The notes under the pieces: model-generated
What the model was told of the DNA's origin: nothing
Database searches by the model: none
The model's input: only the letters and a program-made list of their open reading frames with translations
Assembly: GCF_900129275.1 (NCBI RefSeq)
Contig: NZ_FQUX01000002.1
Coordinates: 65,795 to 129,794 of the forward strand
Direction of reading: 5' to 3'
Source of the DNA: Arenibacter palladensis
GTDB lineage: Bacteria; Bacteroidota; Bacteroidia; Flavobacteriales; Flavobacteriaceae
Length of the DNA: 64,000 nucleotides
Position numbers and translations under genes: made by a program
In this document: positions 1 through 8,875 of the stretch, in pieces
Position numbering within the stretch: the first letter of the stretch is position 1
Layout: each line of letters begins with the position of its first letter

Positions 1-420
1 CACTTGTGATTCGCTTTCAAAGATGGGTGCCATTAAAAGAACATCAGGTCTTGACCGGATAGCTTCCTCTGATTGCTCCATAAAAGACGATTTCTCGGCA
101 GGGTCGTAGAAATATTTCCTAATAAGTATTCCAAAAGGGGTAAATTGATTTGAGGCCTCTATAACTCCTTCATTGGCAGGAATCCAATAGGGATCCTTAT
201 TGGGGTCCGGAAGTAGAACATGTATACTATAGGTTTTGTTTCTCTTAAGGTTCCTGGCAATTGGATTGGGCTTATAGTCTATTTCCTTAAGTACCTTATC
301 AACTTTTTCAAAAGCATTTTTGGAAACCTTACCGCGTTTGTGTAATACTCTATCTACTGTTCCCTTGGAAACACCTGCCATTTGGGCTATGTCCTTTATA
401 GTGTATTTCTCCTTAATCAT
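1..420 (-). CDS. LacI-family transcriptional regulator (N-terminal part, cut by window edge)
   Basis: The visible 140 residues begin with a LacI-type helix-turn-helix (YTIKDIAQMAGVSKGTVDRV, residues 6-25) and the usual hinge region with YKPNPIARNLKR. The start of a periplasmic-binding-protein-like sensor domain follows (YSIHVLLPDPNKDPYW). The family represses or activates sugar-utilisation genes in response to a small ligand. The ATG is at 418-420; the C-terminus lies outside the window, so the ligand cannot be guessed. It lies downstream of the symporter/PIG-L operon on the same strand and may control it, which is inference only. Confidence 0.85.
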   Translation of the reverse strand, partial: MIKEKYTIKDIAQMAGVSKGTVDRVLHKRGKVSKNAFEKVDKVLKEIDYKPNPIARNLKRNKTYSIHVLLPDPNKDPYWIPANEGVIEASNQFTPFGILIRKYFYDPAEKSSFMEQSEEAIRSRPDVLLMAPIFESESQV

Positions 421-654
421 TATAGTATAGTAGTAGATACGAGAGTAGAATTTTTGGCATAAGAAGCAAATTTTAACAGTTTGCTAACATTAAATATATA
501 AATAATCCTAACAAATCACCTAAATTTTTCGTGGACTTGATAAAATTTCATTATATACACACCATTAAACCTACATGAATGCGGTCATATGAAGGATCGA
601 TGATGATTTAATTATGGGTAACCATTACCAATACCATCAAAATGAAGAGAAATA

Positions 655-2361
655 TTATGCCTCTATTGGGGGATTTTTTAAAAGACGGTCAAATCCTTCC
701 AATATTGTTGCCAAAACTATTATCAAACAACACCCAAAAGCATTTAACCACAAATAGGACATCCAGTCGTAACTCCAACCTATTATTACGATGCACTGTG
801 TTATCAAAGCAGCCACAAAAACGGCATTGCCCTTTATGAATTTAAGAAAGAAGGCAATCAGAAAAATACCTAGAACGTTTCCATAAAATATGGACCCTAT
901 AATATTGACTAATTGAATGAGATTATCAAATAGGTTGGCCACGCAGGCAATTGCAATGGCTATAACACCCCACAGAAGGGTAAATAATTTTGAGGCCTTT
1001 ACATAATGTGCCTGGGTAAATTCACCTTTCTTATTTCGCTTGTATAAATCCAAAGATGTAACCGTACCCAAAGCATTTAATTCAGAGGCAGTAGAGGACA
1101 TGGCCGCCGAAAGTATAACCGCCAATAGTAGACCAATAAGTCCCTTGGGTAGAAAATTTAAAATAAAATGGATAAACACATAATCCTTGTCATTGGTCTC
1201 CACACTATCATCGGCCATAGAAATTAGTGCTTGGGCCGCCTTTCTATTTTCCTTATCCTTATTGTTTATACTTACAATGTGTTGTTTGGCATCTTCAATG
1301 GCATCGTACTCCTTAAGATCCAGGGCTCCGGAGAATTTATTTTGGGCCATTCTTTTTTCGCTCTCCAAGACTAAATGTTCTTCTTCCAATATCTTATAGT
1401 CTTCGGAATAGGAAGATTCCATTATGGCACTGGTAGCAGCCGGATTAAAGTTTAAAGGAGAGTGGTTGAACTGGAAAAAAATGAATACCATTACGCCCAC
1501 CAATAATATAAAGAATTGCATTGGTATTTTTAATAATCCATTAAAAATAAGTCCAAGCTGACTTTCCCTTACCGTTTTTCCGGAAAGATATCTTTGTACC
1601 TGACTCTGATCTGTTCCAAAATAGGCCAGGGCAAGAAATAGTCCACCAGTAATTCCACTCCAAAAGGTATAGCGACTTGTGGTGTTGACACTAAAGTCTA
1701 AAATATTTAATTTATCACTGGCCCCGGCAATCTTCAGTGCCTTGCTAAAAGTAATGTCCTCCGGCAAATAACCAAGTATAAAAAAGAATGCGATAAACAT
1801 TCCTGTCATTATAATGAACATTTGTTGTTTATGTGTAACACTCACAGCCCTGGTACCCCCAGAAACGGTATAAATGATAACAAGGATACCTATCAAAATA
1901 TTTAGGGTTCTTAAATCCCAGCCCAATACGGCCGAAAGAATAATAGAAGGTGCAAAAATGGTAATACCGGCGGCAAGACCACGTTGAATTAAAAATAATA
2001 AGGCCGCCAGCGTCCTTGTTTTTAAATCGAAGCGATTTTCCAAAAATTCATAGGCGGTATATACATTGAGGCGATGATAAATGGGGACAAAAACAAGACA
2101 TATAATAATCATTGCCAATGGCAGGCCAAAATAAAACTGAACGAACCCCATTCCATCATGAAATGCCTGTCCTGGAGTGGACAAAAATGTTATTGCACTT
2201 GCTTGTGTAGCCATTACGGAAAGTCCTATGGTCCACCATTTGGCATCGTGACCGCCAAGGACGTAGTCCGTTACGTTCTTACTTCCCTTTGTTCTCCAAA
2301 CGCCGTATCCAACAATGAAAATAAGGGTTCCGACAAGTATGATCCAATCTATTGCAGCCAT
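655..2361 (-). CDS. Sodium:solute symporter (SSS family)
   Basis: A 568-residue polytopic inner-membrane protein with about 13 hydrophobic segments. The SSS hallmark region SSTASELNALGTVTSLDLYKR-like stretch lies near residues 422-442 (Ser-Ser-Thr is the likely Na2 site). The family couples Na+ entry to uptake of sugars, sialic acids, amino acids or similar solutes; the substrate is not readable here. Residues about 300-393 form a long, highly charged, non-membrane insertion between two membrane segments, longer than loops of classical SSS transporters. Its start ATG lies one base after the stop of a 33-residue membrane protein gene, which itself follows a secreted PIG-L deacetylase. Together they look like an operon for import of a deacetylated product. 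Confidence 0.9.
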   Translation of the reverse strand: MAAIDWIILVGTLIFIVGYGVWRTKGSKNVTDYVLGGHDAKWWTIGLSVMATQASAITFLSTPGQAFHDGMGFVQFYFGLPLAMIIICLVFVPIYHRLNVYTAYEFLENRFDLKTRTLAALLFLIQRGLAAGITIFAPSIILSAVLGWDLRTLNILIGILVIIYTVSGGTRAVSVTHKQQMFIIMTGMFIAFFFILGYLPEDITFSKALKIAGASDKLNILDFSVNTTSRYTFWSGITGGLFLALAYFGTDQSQVQRYLSGKTVRESQLGLIFNGLLKIPMQFFILLVGVMVFIFFQFNHSPLNFNPAATSAIMESSYSEDYKILEEEHLVLESEKRMAQNKFSGALDLKEYDAIEDAKQHIVSINNKDKENRKAAQALISMADDSVETNDKDYVFIHFILNFLPKGLIGLLLAVILSAAMSSTASELNALGTVTSLDLYKRNKKGEFTQAHYVKASKLFTLLWGVIAIAIACVANLFDNLIQLVNIIGSIFYGNVLGIFLIAFFLKFIKGNAVFVAALITQCIVIIGWSYDWMSYLWLNAFGCCLIIVLATILEGFDRLLKNPPIEA

Positions 2362-2362
2362 T

Positions 2363-2464
2363 TTATCGGTTTCCTGTCATTATTAAATAAAAAACAATTA
2401 TATAGATGATATTCAGTGCTAGCACTAGCGTATACTCCTTTTTCCAATCAAATTTCTCGAACAT
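2363..2464 (-). CDS. 33-residue single-span membrane microprotein
   Basis: This short ORF (ATG at 2462-2464, TAA at 2363-2365) lies between the PIG-L gene and the symporter. The product starts MFEKFDWKKEY, then has a hydrophobic stretch of about 18 residues (TLVLALNIIYIIVFYLIM) and ends TGNR. The positive/charged N-terminus and single helix predict a small inner-membrane peptide. Its stop is separated by one base from the symporter ATG, as expected for translational coupling, and it starts 22 bases after the PIG-L stop. Some SSS transporters have small membrane partners (for example the DUF997/YhdT and DUF4212 types), but this one is much shorter. No family recognised; a role as transporter accessory subunit is inference. 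Confidence 0.6.
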   Translation of the reverse strand: MFEKFDWKKEYTLVLALNIIYIIVFYLIMTGNR

Positions 2465-2486
2465 AACTATTCTTGTTATTTGTTTT

Positions 2487-4997
2487 TTATTTTTGACTTT
2501 CCTGTTTTAGGGAAAGCATATTGGCAAACAGTCTATAAGCACCTGTTACACCGGCCGGTAATTCCCTGAAAAAGCTCAATCCCGTATAAATATAGTTCCC
2601 CTTCCCGTATGGTGCAACTAAAAGGCTGCCATTTAAGCTTGCTTCCCCTTCATCGTTCATTGAAAGTATAGGGGTAAACTCTTTGGACCATTGATCCGGA
2701 AAATATAGACCGCGTTCCTGAACCCAGCCATTAAAATCGTTTTGGGTTATTTTATTTGGATAATTGACCAAGGCATGCGATTTGGCCAGTATGCTCACAT
2801 TGGAGGCTTCATCCGTAACCCTATCGCGTGAAATGGATAAAGGGTAGGGGGCAAGGTTATCCATGTCCAATCCATTTCTGCCAGCTGTGTTGTACTGAAC
2901 AATTAGGTTGCCACCCTCTTTTACATAATCCAATAAATAGCGCTGCTTAAATTTTAATTCATCCACTACGTTGTACGCCCTTATGCCAACAACAATTGCA
3001 TCATATTTGGTCAAGGAACCAGCTTGAATGGTTTTAGGGTCTATGTATTCTACCTTATATCCTATTTGTTTAAGACTTTCGGGTATTTCATCCCCAGCCC
3101 CGTTTATATACCCTATATTTTCCCCATTCTTGTTAATGTCCAATCTAACCACTTTGGTTTCGGAAGGCAATAGCACAGATTGTTTGGGAATATGGTCATA
3201 GGATATTTCTATCAATTCTTTAGAGATTTCCTTGCCATCCACTTTAATAATTGGGGAAATATAATTTTCATCTTCTTTGGTAGGGGGTGTTAATATAAAA
3301 TTCAATATTCGTTGGTCTCCCTTTTTTGCAATTTCAAAGGATTTTATTTCTTGATCAACTTTCCAACCCTTTCCAAAACACAGCTGCAGTTCCCCCTTTA
3401 CATTGTCTTTAAGTGCTTTAATAGTAACGGGGATTTCCTTGGGTTCGGAACTGGCAAAAATGATTACCTTATCCTTAAAACTTGCCGTTGCCTCCGGCAA
3501 TATTTCAAAGGGTTGGTAGATTTCCCCTTTTTCGGGTTTGGAGTATCTATAAACAATTGGTTTTGTAATATTTAAGGTGAATCCGTTGAATTCCATTTCA
3601 AAATTCACCTCAAAGGCATTGGGAGTTTCCGGTTTTCCAATTAGATTTTGGTCCTTTACCGTATACATTCCAGTAGTTCCTTTATTGTTCAACCAATAGG
3701 GACTTGTGTAGTCCTTATTGCTCGGAACATTTATATTTATTTGAAATATCTCTTTCTTATTTTCTTTAAGTGCTAGTTTTTTGTTTATATGATTATCCGT
3801 GCCCGTGTAAACAGATATAAGATTGATATCAGCAATACTTCTATTCAATGCTTCTATATTAATTGCGATACTACTTCCGGGATATGTGTTGGATTCTTCG
3901 GCTGTTGCTTCCAAATAAAGTCCACAAACCGATTGGATAATGTCCTCCAACTCTTTTTTCTTAATTCTTTTCCAATGCTCGTCCTGCAATTTCAAAATGG
4001 CCTTGTATCCTTCAATAAGTTGCGGCAGGTGTTTTGCTGGTTGGGTAAAATCAAAATTTCTTTCAATTTCATATAAAATCTTCCCCACGGCTTCCCCGCC
4101 TTTGACCCTTGACCAAGAAGTATTTATTCCGTCGAAAATATCGGATTTATTTTTGGGGAGGTCGCCCTTTAAAAGCTCTATATACTCGTTCTCACTTCCC
4201 CGGGTTGCCAATCTACCAAAACCTTGGCACAAATGCTGGCTACTGGCAAGTGATGCTATTTCGTTGTTGGATACGCCTCTTAATGGATAATAGACCCCAA
4301 CATCGAGATCTATCATTTTGGATTTGTCCGCTTTTTGAAATTTGTCCTCACTTCCATAAAACCACCAAGAGGTATTAAAAAATAGCCTTTTTGGTTGCCA
4401 TAAGTCCGTACTTTTTAGTTGGTCCGGATATATATTTGGATTGTTGGCCAAATCGAAGGCCTCATAACTAAGCATGGCCGAAGAGGTGTGATGGCCATGG
4501 GTGGAACCTGGCGATCTGTGATCAAATCTATTAATGATAACATCTGGTTTAAAATTGCGTATAATCCAGATAACATCACTTAACACGGCCTCCTTATTCC
4601 AAATCTTAAGGGTTTCATTTGGATGCTTGGAGTAACCAAAGTCATTGGCCCTTGTAAAAAATTGTTCCCCGCCATCGATACGCCTGGCAGCCAATAACTC
4701 TTGGGTACGCAAAACTCCCAACAATTCCCTCAGTTCGGAACCTATTAAATTTTGACCTCCATCTCCACGGGTGAGGGATAAGTAGGCTGTTTTAGCTTTT
4801 ACTTCATTGGATAGATAGGAGATTAGCCTTGTATTTTCATCATCGGGGTGTGCAGCAATATAAAGGGCCGACCCCAAAAAATTCAATTTTTGAATGGAAT
4901 GATATATGTCCGAGGAAGTATTTTTTTTTGGTGCCTGAGCGTCAATAAGTTGGCAAGAAAGTAGTATCCCCAAAAAGAATACCCAAGGAAGGCGCAT
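2487..4997 (-). CDS. Large secreted PIG-L family deacetylase
   Basis: The 836-residue product has an N-terminal export signal; an LLSC motif near residue 15 could also be a lipobox. A PIG-L/LmbE zinc deacetylase domain follows, with AHPDDE at about residues 49-54 and HGHH at about 167-170, the zinc and catalytic motifs of the fold. The family hydrolyses N-acetyl groups from GlcNAc-containing substrates. The remaining 550 residues are beta-rich, with a final region resembling a class I glutamine-amidotransferase-like/ThuA-type fold (YDAIVVGIRAYNV, GGNLIVQYNT), so this is a multidomain version about three times the length of BshB1. It is the first gene of an apparent operon with the microprotein and the Na+ symporter, suggesting extracytoplasmic deacetylation before uptake. 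Confidence 0.85.
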   Translation of the reverse strand: MRLPWVFFLGILLSCQLIDAQAPKKNTSSDIYHSIQKLNFLGSALYIAAHPDDENTRLISYLSNEVKAKTAYLSLTRGDGGQNLIGSELRELLGVLRTQELLAARRIDGGEQFFTRANDFGYSKHPNETLKIWNKEAVLSDVIWIIRNFKPDVIINRFDHRSPGSTHGHHTSSAMLSYEAFDLANNPNIYPDQLKSTDLWQPKRLFFNTSWWFYGSEDKFQKADKSKMIDLDVGVYYPLRGVSNNEIASLASSQHLCQGFGRLATRGSENEYIELLKGDLPKNKSDIFDGINTSWSRVKGGEAVGKILYEIERNFDFTQPAKHLPQLIEGYKAILKLQDEHWKRIKKKELEDIIQSVCGLYLEATAEESNTYPGSSIAINIEALNRSIADINLISVYTGTDNHINKKLALKENKKEIFQININVPSNKDYTSPYWLNNKGTTGMYTVKDQNLIGKPETPNAFEVNFEMEFNGFTLNITKPIVYRYSKPEKGEIYQPFEILPEATASFKDKVIIFASSEPKEIPVTIKALKDNVKGELQLCFGKGWKVDQEIKSFEIAKKGDQRILNFILTPPTKEDENYISPIIKVDGKEISKELIEISYDHIPKQSVLLPSETKVVRLDINKNGENIGYINGAGDEIPESLKQIGYKVEYIDPKTIQAGSLTKYDAIVVGIRAYNVVDELKFKQRYLLDYVKEGGNLIVQYNTAGRNGLDMDNLAPYPLSISRDRVTDEASNVSILAKSHALVNYPNKITQNDFNGWVQERGLYFPDQWSKEFTPILSMNDEGEASLNGSLLVAPYGKGNYIYTGLSFFRELPAGVTGAYRLFANMLSLKQESQK

Positions 4998-5075
4998 ATT
5001 ATTTCAGTTTTAGTTGGTTCCCAAATATAAAAATATAAAATCCGTAGCTGTAATTTTTACAACTACTTTAACACC

Positions 5076-5624
5076 TTAAAGTACTTCACTTCTTTCCAAG
5101 GAGTCCTCATAGGTTTGTGCCAAAGCTATGGCCTTTTGAAGCATCATATTATTGGGGTAGGTAAAAAGTTCTCCGTTATTCCTTCTAAGATGGATATGAA
5201 AAGCCCTAATGTCCTCTATAAGATAGACTTCATTTGGCAATTCAATTTCCTTATCCATTATTTTAATTTTATCCCCGATTTTAAATGGAAACGAGAAAAA
5301 TAGTATAACCCCTGCAGTAACATTGCTCAATATGGACCATTGGGCAAAAAGGGCCACTCCTATAACGGCAAAAACTGAGGAAAAAACAAGGCCGATGTCT
5401 TTCATTTCTACACCCCAAATAAGAATCAGTGCAACTATTCCAAAAGTAGTAAGGCCAACAGTGGAGTATTTTATGATCAACCTAGTACGTACCTCATTGA
5501 TGTCGCTGATTTTTCCAACTTTTTTTATGGCTTTAGTGCCTAGATACTTCAAAATCAATAGGACCAACAGGCATATAGCCGTCCCTAAGAGTTCGTTCTT
5601 GTATTCAAAAAATAGTGTATCCAT
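5076..5624 (-). CDS. Small mechanosensitive channel (MscS-like) domain protein
   Basis: A 182-residue protein with three predicted membrane helices followed by an MscS beta domain (ILFFSFPFKIGDKIKI, then a YLIEDIRAFHIHLR strand region and FTYPNNMMLQKA). The glycine/alanine-rich pore helix of MscS corresponds to FSSVFAVIGVALFAQWSILSN. It is shorter than E. coli MscS (286 residues), lacking most of the C-terminal alpha/beta vestibule. Such channels open on membrane tension during hypo-osmotic shock. It starts 5 bases after the stop of the upstream lipoprotein gene and is probably cotranscribed with it. Confidence 0.85.
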   Translation of the reverse strand: MDTLFFEYKNELLGTAICLLVLLILKYLGTKAIKKVGKISDINEVRTRLIIKYSTVGLTTFGIVALILIWGVEMKDIGLVFSSVFAVIGVALFAQWSILSNVTAGVILFFSFPFKIGDKIKIMDKEIELPNEVYLIEDIRAFHIHLRRNNGELFTYPNNMMLQKAIALAQTYEDSLERSEVL

Positions 5625-5629
5625 AAAAT

Positions 5630-6580
5630 CTATAATCCTAAACTGTCGCGCAAAAATACATCACTATTTTTGTTTTCCTGCCAATAAGCCCTTTTTAATG
5701 TTTTTATTTTCGTTGCCTTGGTAGTAAGTGTTTGGGCATTGGGTCCAAATCCGCTTTTATAAGTTTCGGACCAATTTTCAATAGTATGTGGGAAGGATTT
5801 GGAAAAGCTAATTTCCAGCGTTCTTTCCAATTCCGGATAGTTAATGTAATAAGTGTAAAGATCCGTTTTAGTATTGAGTTCAGCCTTGGCATCATAGGCT
5901 TTTAAAGGTTTGTGTGCCAAGCGTAAATATTCCATGGAAGGCACAATTTTAATGTTGCCTGCCGGAAGGTTGTCTGGATTGATCCTTATTTTGTTCCATA
6001 TTTCATTTTCTAAATGCGTTTTGTCCAAAGTAACGGTTTGATCCCCTTCGCTCTCAAAATAGGAAAAAGATTTTATCTCAAATTTATCCCTGTTGTTCAA
6101 TTGCGTAAATACCTGACCACACCATTCCTGAACCGAGGCGGTTAGTTTAATGGCGTGCTGATTATCCGATACAGGATAAAAACTACTGTTCATTATGGAG
6201 TAGGGGTAGATACCGGTAAGGAATTTCTTGGTACTATTAAGTTTCAATACGGAAACATTATTCGGATTTGATTGATCGGCTTTCACCTGTTTGTCCGCTA
6301 AAAAAGGCTCGGTAACATAAATTAAAACCGCATTTCCATCCCTTAGTTCACCATAACGGGCCTGTTCCAACTTATAAGAAGTTATTTCGGCTTTCCCAGA
6401 ATACCAATACTCTTTGAACTCTTCGGATAAGGGAGTTTTGACCGATTTAGGCTCGGACATTTCCTTATCATTACCTACCAAAGAAATATTTTCGGAATCT
6501 TTATCATTTTCCTTACAAGCACTAATAAGAACCAATAACAATAAAATATGTGCAAAAATGAAGGTAAACAGACGTTGCAT
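5630..6580 (-). CDS. Septum-associated-type hypothetical lipoprotein (316 aa)
   Basis: The N-terminus is a lipoprotein signal with lipobox LISAC (Cys at about residue 22), followed by a charged low-complexity linker. No enzymatic motif is visible; the body is a beta-rich domain containing EYWYSGKAEITSYKLEQARYG-like sequence and a WCGQVF motif. Proteins like this in flavobacteria often sit directly downstream of maf, as here (35-base gap). I believe some carry a transferred 'Maf' name although they share nothing with the Maf fold. Predicted location is the outer or inner membrane, periplasmic face. Function unknown. Confidence 0.7.
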   Translation of the reverse strand: MQRLFTFIFAHILLLLVLISACKENDKDSENISLVGNDKEMSEPKSVKTPLSEEFKEYWYSGKAEITSYKLEQARYGELRDGNAVLIYVTEPFLADKQVKADQSNPNNVSVLKLNSTKKFLTGIYPYSIMNSSFYPVSDNQHAIKLTASVQEWCGQVFTQLNNRDKFEIKSFSYFESEGDQTVTLDKTHLENEIWNKIRINPDNLPAGNIKIVPSMEYLRLAHKPLKAYDAKAELNTKTDLYTYYINYPELERTLEISFSKSFPHTIENWSETYKSGFGPNAQTLTTKATKIKTLKRAYWQENKNSDVFLRDSLGL

Positions 6581-6615
6581 AGAAATTAATTTTTTCTAAA
6601 ATTATTCAAAATAAG

Positions 6616-7203
6616 CTAACCTACCATGGCCATTAACGTTTTGTAAACCAATTGGGTCGGCAATCCTACCACATTGGTATAGGAACCCTGTATTTCCTCA
6701 ATCCCGATTAGGCCTATCCAATCCTGTATGCCATAACCGCCAGCTTTGTCGAACGGATTATAGTTCTGAATATAATTTTCAATTTCCCAATGGCTCAATG
6801 GCTTAAATTTCACCTTTGTAGATTGACTTACAGTTTGTTGACTTTTGTTCGTTGTAAAACAAACAGAGGTGATTACTTCGTGCCAATCGTTAGAGAGTGT
6901 ATTTAACATGGAAAACGCCTCCTTTTCATCGGCAGGTTTTGCCAATGATAAACTGTTATGCCAAACCACGGTATCGGAAGTGATGAGGATATCCTTGGGC
7001 TCTAACTTTTTTGGATATCCACCAGCTTTTAATTCTGCCAGATAATCCGAAATTTCCGCACCCTTTAAATGATCGGGATATATCTCCTTTACATGTATTG
7101 GATCTACGGTAAAATCTATTTCCATTTCCCTAAAGAATTGCTGTCTTCTAGGAGAGGCCGAAGCAAGTATTACCCGATATTCCTTTAGTTTGTTATTGGA
7201 CAT
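6616..7203 (-). CDS. maf: Maf-family nucleoside triphosphate pyrophosphatase
   Basis: The 195-residue protein has the Maf signature near its N-terminus (ILASASPRRQQF, residues 13-24). The central ITSDTVVWHN motif contains the acidic catalytic residue, and the FDKAGGYGIQ and GSYTNVVGLP motifs near the C-terminus complete the fold. Maf enzymes hydrolyse dTTP/UTP or modified nucleotides to monophosphates and protect nucleotide pools. Length is normal. It begins 4 bases after the stop of the KdsC-like phosphatase gene, in the three-gene cluster DUF2520-KdsC-Maf that is common in this family of bacteria. Confidence 0.95.
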   Translation of the reverse strand: MSNNKLKEYRVILASASPRRQQFFREMEIDFTVDPIHVKEIYPDHLKGAEISDYLAELKAGGYPKKLEPKDILITSDTVVWHNSLSLAKPADEKEAFSMLNTLSNDWHEVITSVCFTTNKSQQTVSQSTKVKFKPLSHWEIENYIQNYNPFDKAGGYGIQDWIGLIGIEEIQGSYTNVVGLPTQLVYKTLMAMVG

Positions 7204-7207
7204 AATC

Positions 7208-7735
7208 TTAATCGTTCTTGGCGCTAAAATTTTCGGCCCAGTGTCCTCTCACTTTCAAAACCTGTTCAATAACATCCCTAACACAGCCGTCTCCACCGTA
7301 TTTATGCGAAATGTATTTGGACATGGCCTTTACTTCAGGGACAGCATTTTGTGGACAACAAGGAATACCCGCCAATCTCATAGGGGGGATATCGGGGATG
7401 TCATCACCCATATAGAGAACATGCTGTGGGTTTATATTGTATATATCCAAATATTCGTCAAAAGGGTCTATTTTGTGATGGGCCCCCATATGTATGTCGG
7501 TAACTCCCAAGCCCCTTAATCTTAACCTAACGCCTTCGTTGGTACCACCGGAAATGATACAGATATTATAACCTTGTTGAATGGCCACCTTTACAGCATA
7601 ACCATCCTGAACATTCATAGTCCTTAACATTTCACCGTCTGAGGTGATCATAATTTTGCCATCTGTAAATACGCCATCCACATCAAATACAAAAGTGGTT
7701 ATGTCCTGTAGCAGCTCCTTATAACTCTTGTCCAT
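7208..7735 (-). CDS. kdsC: KdsC-like HAD phosphatase (3-deoxy-D-manno-octulosonate 8-phosphate phosphatase type)
   Basis: A 175-residue, cap-less HAD hydrolase. The nucleophile motif is FDVDGVFTDG at residues 17-26, motif II is IISGG, and motif IV is MGDDIPD. This matches KdsC, which releases phosphate from KDO-8-phosphate in lipopolysaccharide precursor synthesis. HAD specificity cannot be proved from motifs, so another 3-deoxy-sugar-8-phosphate is possible. Its start overlaps the 3' end of the DUF2520 gene by 17 bases and maf follows after 4 bases, so the three genes are almost certainly one transcript. Confidence 0.88.
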   Translation of the reverse strand: MDKSYKELLQDITTFVFDVDGVFTDGKIMITSDGEMLRTMNVQDGYAVKVAIQQGYNICIISGGTNEGVRLRLRGLGVTDIHMGAHHKIDPFDEYLDIYNINPQHVLYMGDDIPDIPPMRLAGIPCCPQNAVPEVKAMSKYISHKYGGDGCVRDVIEQVLKVRGHWAENFSAKND

Positions 7736-8483
7736 ATTTTTCTCCTATCAATTTGCTTAACAAGCTGTAAATATCCTGATAATTTTTATTTTTTAGCAGA
7801 TTTAAGTGGCTTTCCATAGTCTTCACATCGTTTCTTTTCGCCGGTCCGGTTTGGGCTTCTGAGGGAGATAGCTCTTCTAGTTTTTCCACGGTTTCTTTAA
7901 TTAAAGGCCTCAACATGGAAAATGGCAAATTATTTTCAGTACAAATGTCGTGGCCTATCGTAAAAAGATAATTCGTGAAATTATTTACAAATACTGCCGC
8001 TAGGTGAAGCGATTTCCGTTGCTCGCTCGTTATCTCGTGTACTTCCAAACTAATGAGTCCTGCCAATTTTTTCAAGAGGTTTATATCCATTTTATGTTCG
8101 GCCTCTATACAGATGGGCACATTTTTAAAATCTATGGTTTTGCCCTGACTAAAGGTCTGCAGTGGATAAAAGACCCCTGTATTGTTTAGATCTCCAAGGG
8201 ATTTTAGGGCTACACTTCCGGAGGTATGGACCACTAAACCTTTTTTCTCCTTTAGATAAGGTGCCACTTGGGCAATGGCATCATCACTTACGGCAATAAT
8301 ATAAATATCTGCGTCCGTAATTTTTGTAAAATCCGTTCCCGTAGCAACCTTATTCCTAAAATGGGATAGGTGGCCTTCGTTCCTGCCTATTACCTGTAAC
8401 ACATCTAATTCATCAACACCCAAAAAGGCGTTGAACAAATGTTTGGCAACATTGCCAGTTCCCAATAAAACAATAGATATCAT
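7719..8483 (-). CDS. Rossmann-like and DUF2520 domain protein
   Basis: The N-terminus ISIVLLGTGNVAKHLF is a GxGNVA dinucleotide-binding loop, followed by a Rossmann domain (DIYIIAVSDDAI). A helical C-terminal DUF2520 domain follows from about residue 120 (LHLAAVFVNNFTNYL). The architecture resembles pyrroline-5-carboxylate reductase/F420-dependent NADP oxidoreductase folds; the substrate is unknown. The ATG at 8481-8483 is preferred over an in-frame TTG two codons upstream, giving 254 residues. It is the first gene of the cluster with KdsC and Maf, and a 22-bp palindrome lies about 120 bases upstream. Confidence 0.85.
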   Translation of the reverse strand: MISIVLLGTGNVAKHLFNAFLGVDELDVLQVIGRNEGHLSHFRNKVATGTDFTKITDADIYIIAVSDDAIAQVAPYLKEKKGLVVHTSGSVALKSLGDLNNTGVFYPLQTFSQGKTIDFKNVPICIEAEHKMDINLLKKLAGLISLEVHEITSEQRKSLHLAAVFVNNFTNYLFTIGHDICTENNLPFSMLRPLIKETVEKLEELSPSEAQTGPAKRNDVKTMESHLNLLKNKNYQDIYSLLSKLIGEKYGQEL

Positions 8484-8602
8484 AGTCAAAAGTAAATATT
8501 AAATCAAAATTAAAGGTTTATGGGCGATAAGTTTTTTGAATATCGATGTTTGAATAAGTCTGAAGCTGGCGGCCAATGTTGACCTATTTTGACTGCAAGT
8601 AC

Positions 8603-8624
8603 TTACTGCAATGAATTGCAGTAA
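8603..8624. promoter_or_regulatory. Operator-like perfect inverted repeat
   Basis: Arms TTACTGCAAT and ATTGCAGTAA are perfect 10-bp inverted repeats separated by only GA. The 2-nt centre is too short for an RNA hairpin loop, so a site for a dimeric DNA-binding protein is more likely. A third copy of the half-site ACTGCAA lies at 8592-8598. Its distance from the DUF2520 start (about 120 bases) and from ccsBA (about 290 bases) favours control of the DUF2520-kdsC-maf operon. The regulator is unknown. Confidence 0.5.
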
Positions 8625-8875
8625 ATTTAAACTAAGATGTAGAAATACTAATTCCTCCCTTTATATAGCAAAACACTGCTTGGTCTTTATAGGAATTTAT
8701 TTATATAATTTTTTGTAACCTAAACCATGGATATGTATCCCAATGTAAATGAATGTAGCCACTGGCAGATCTGCAATATATAAACCAGCGGGCAAACATC
8801 AGAGTATGCCAATCCCGTTTGGCGGGTAAATACTCAATTAACAAAACATTTAATAATTAAACTCTTATAAAAATG

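Noticed and set aside
465..485. AGCAAA/TTTGCT inverted repeat upstream of the LacI-type gene
   Set aside because: Six-bp arms with a 9-nt AT-rich spacer are expected by chance in such sequence and do not resemble LacI-family operators.
617..629. GGTAA-CCA-TTACC hairpin after the symporter gene
   Set aside because: The stem is only 5 bp and no T-run follows, so it is a poor terminator and too short to call an operator.
5630..6580. Maf-type annotation for the lipoprotein
   Set aside because: It has a lipobox and no SASPRR or SDT motif; the true Maf is the neighbouring gene at 6616-7203.
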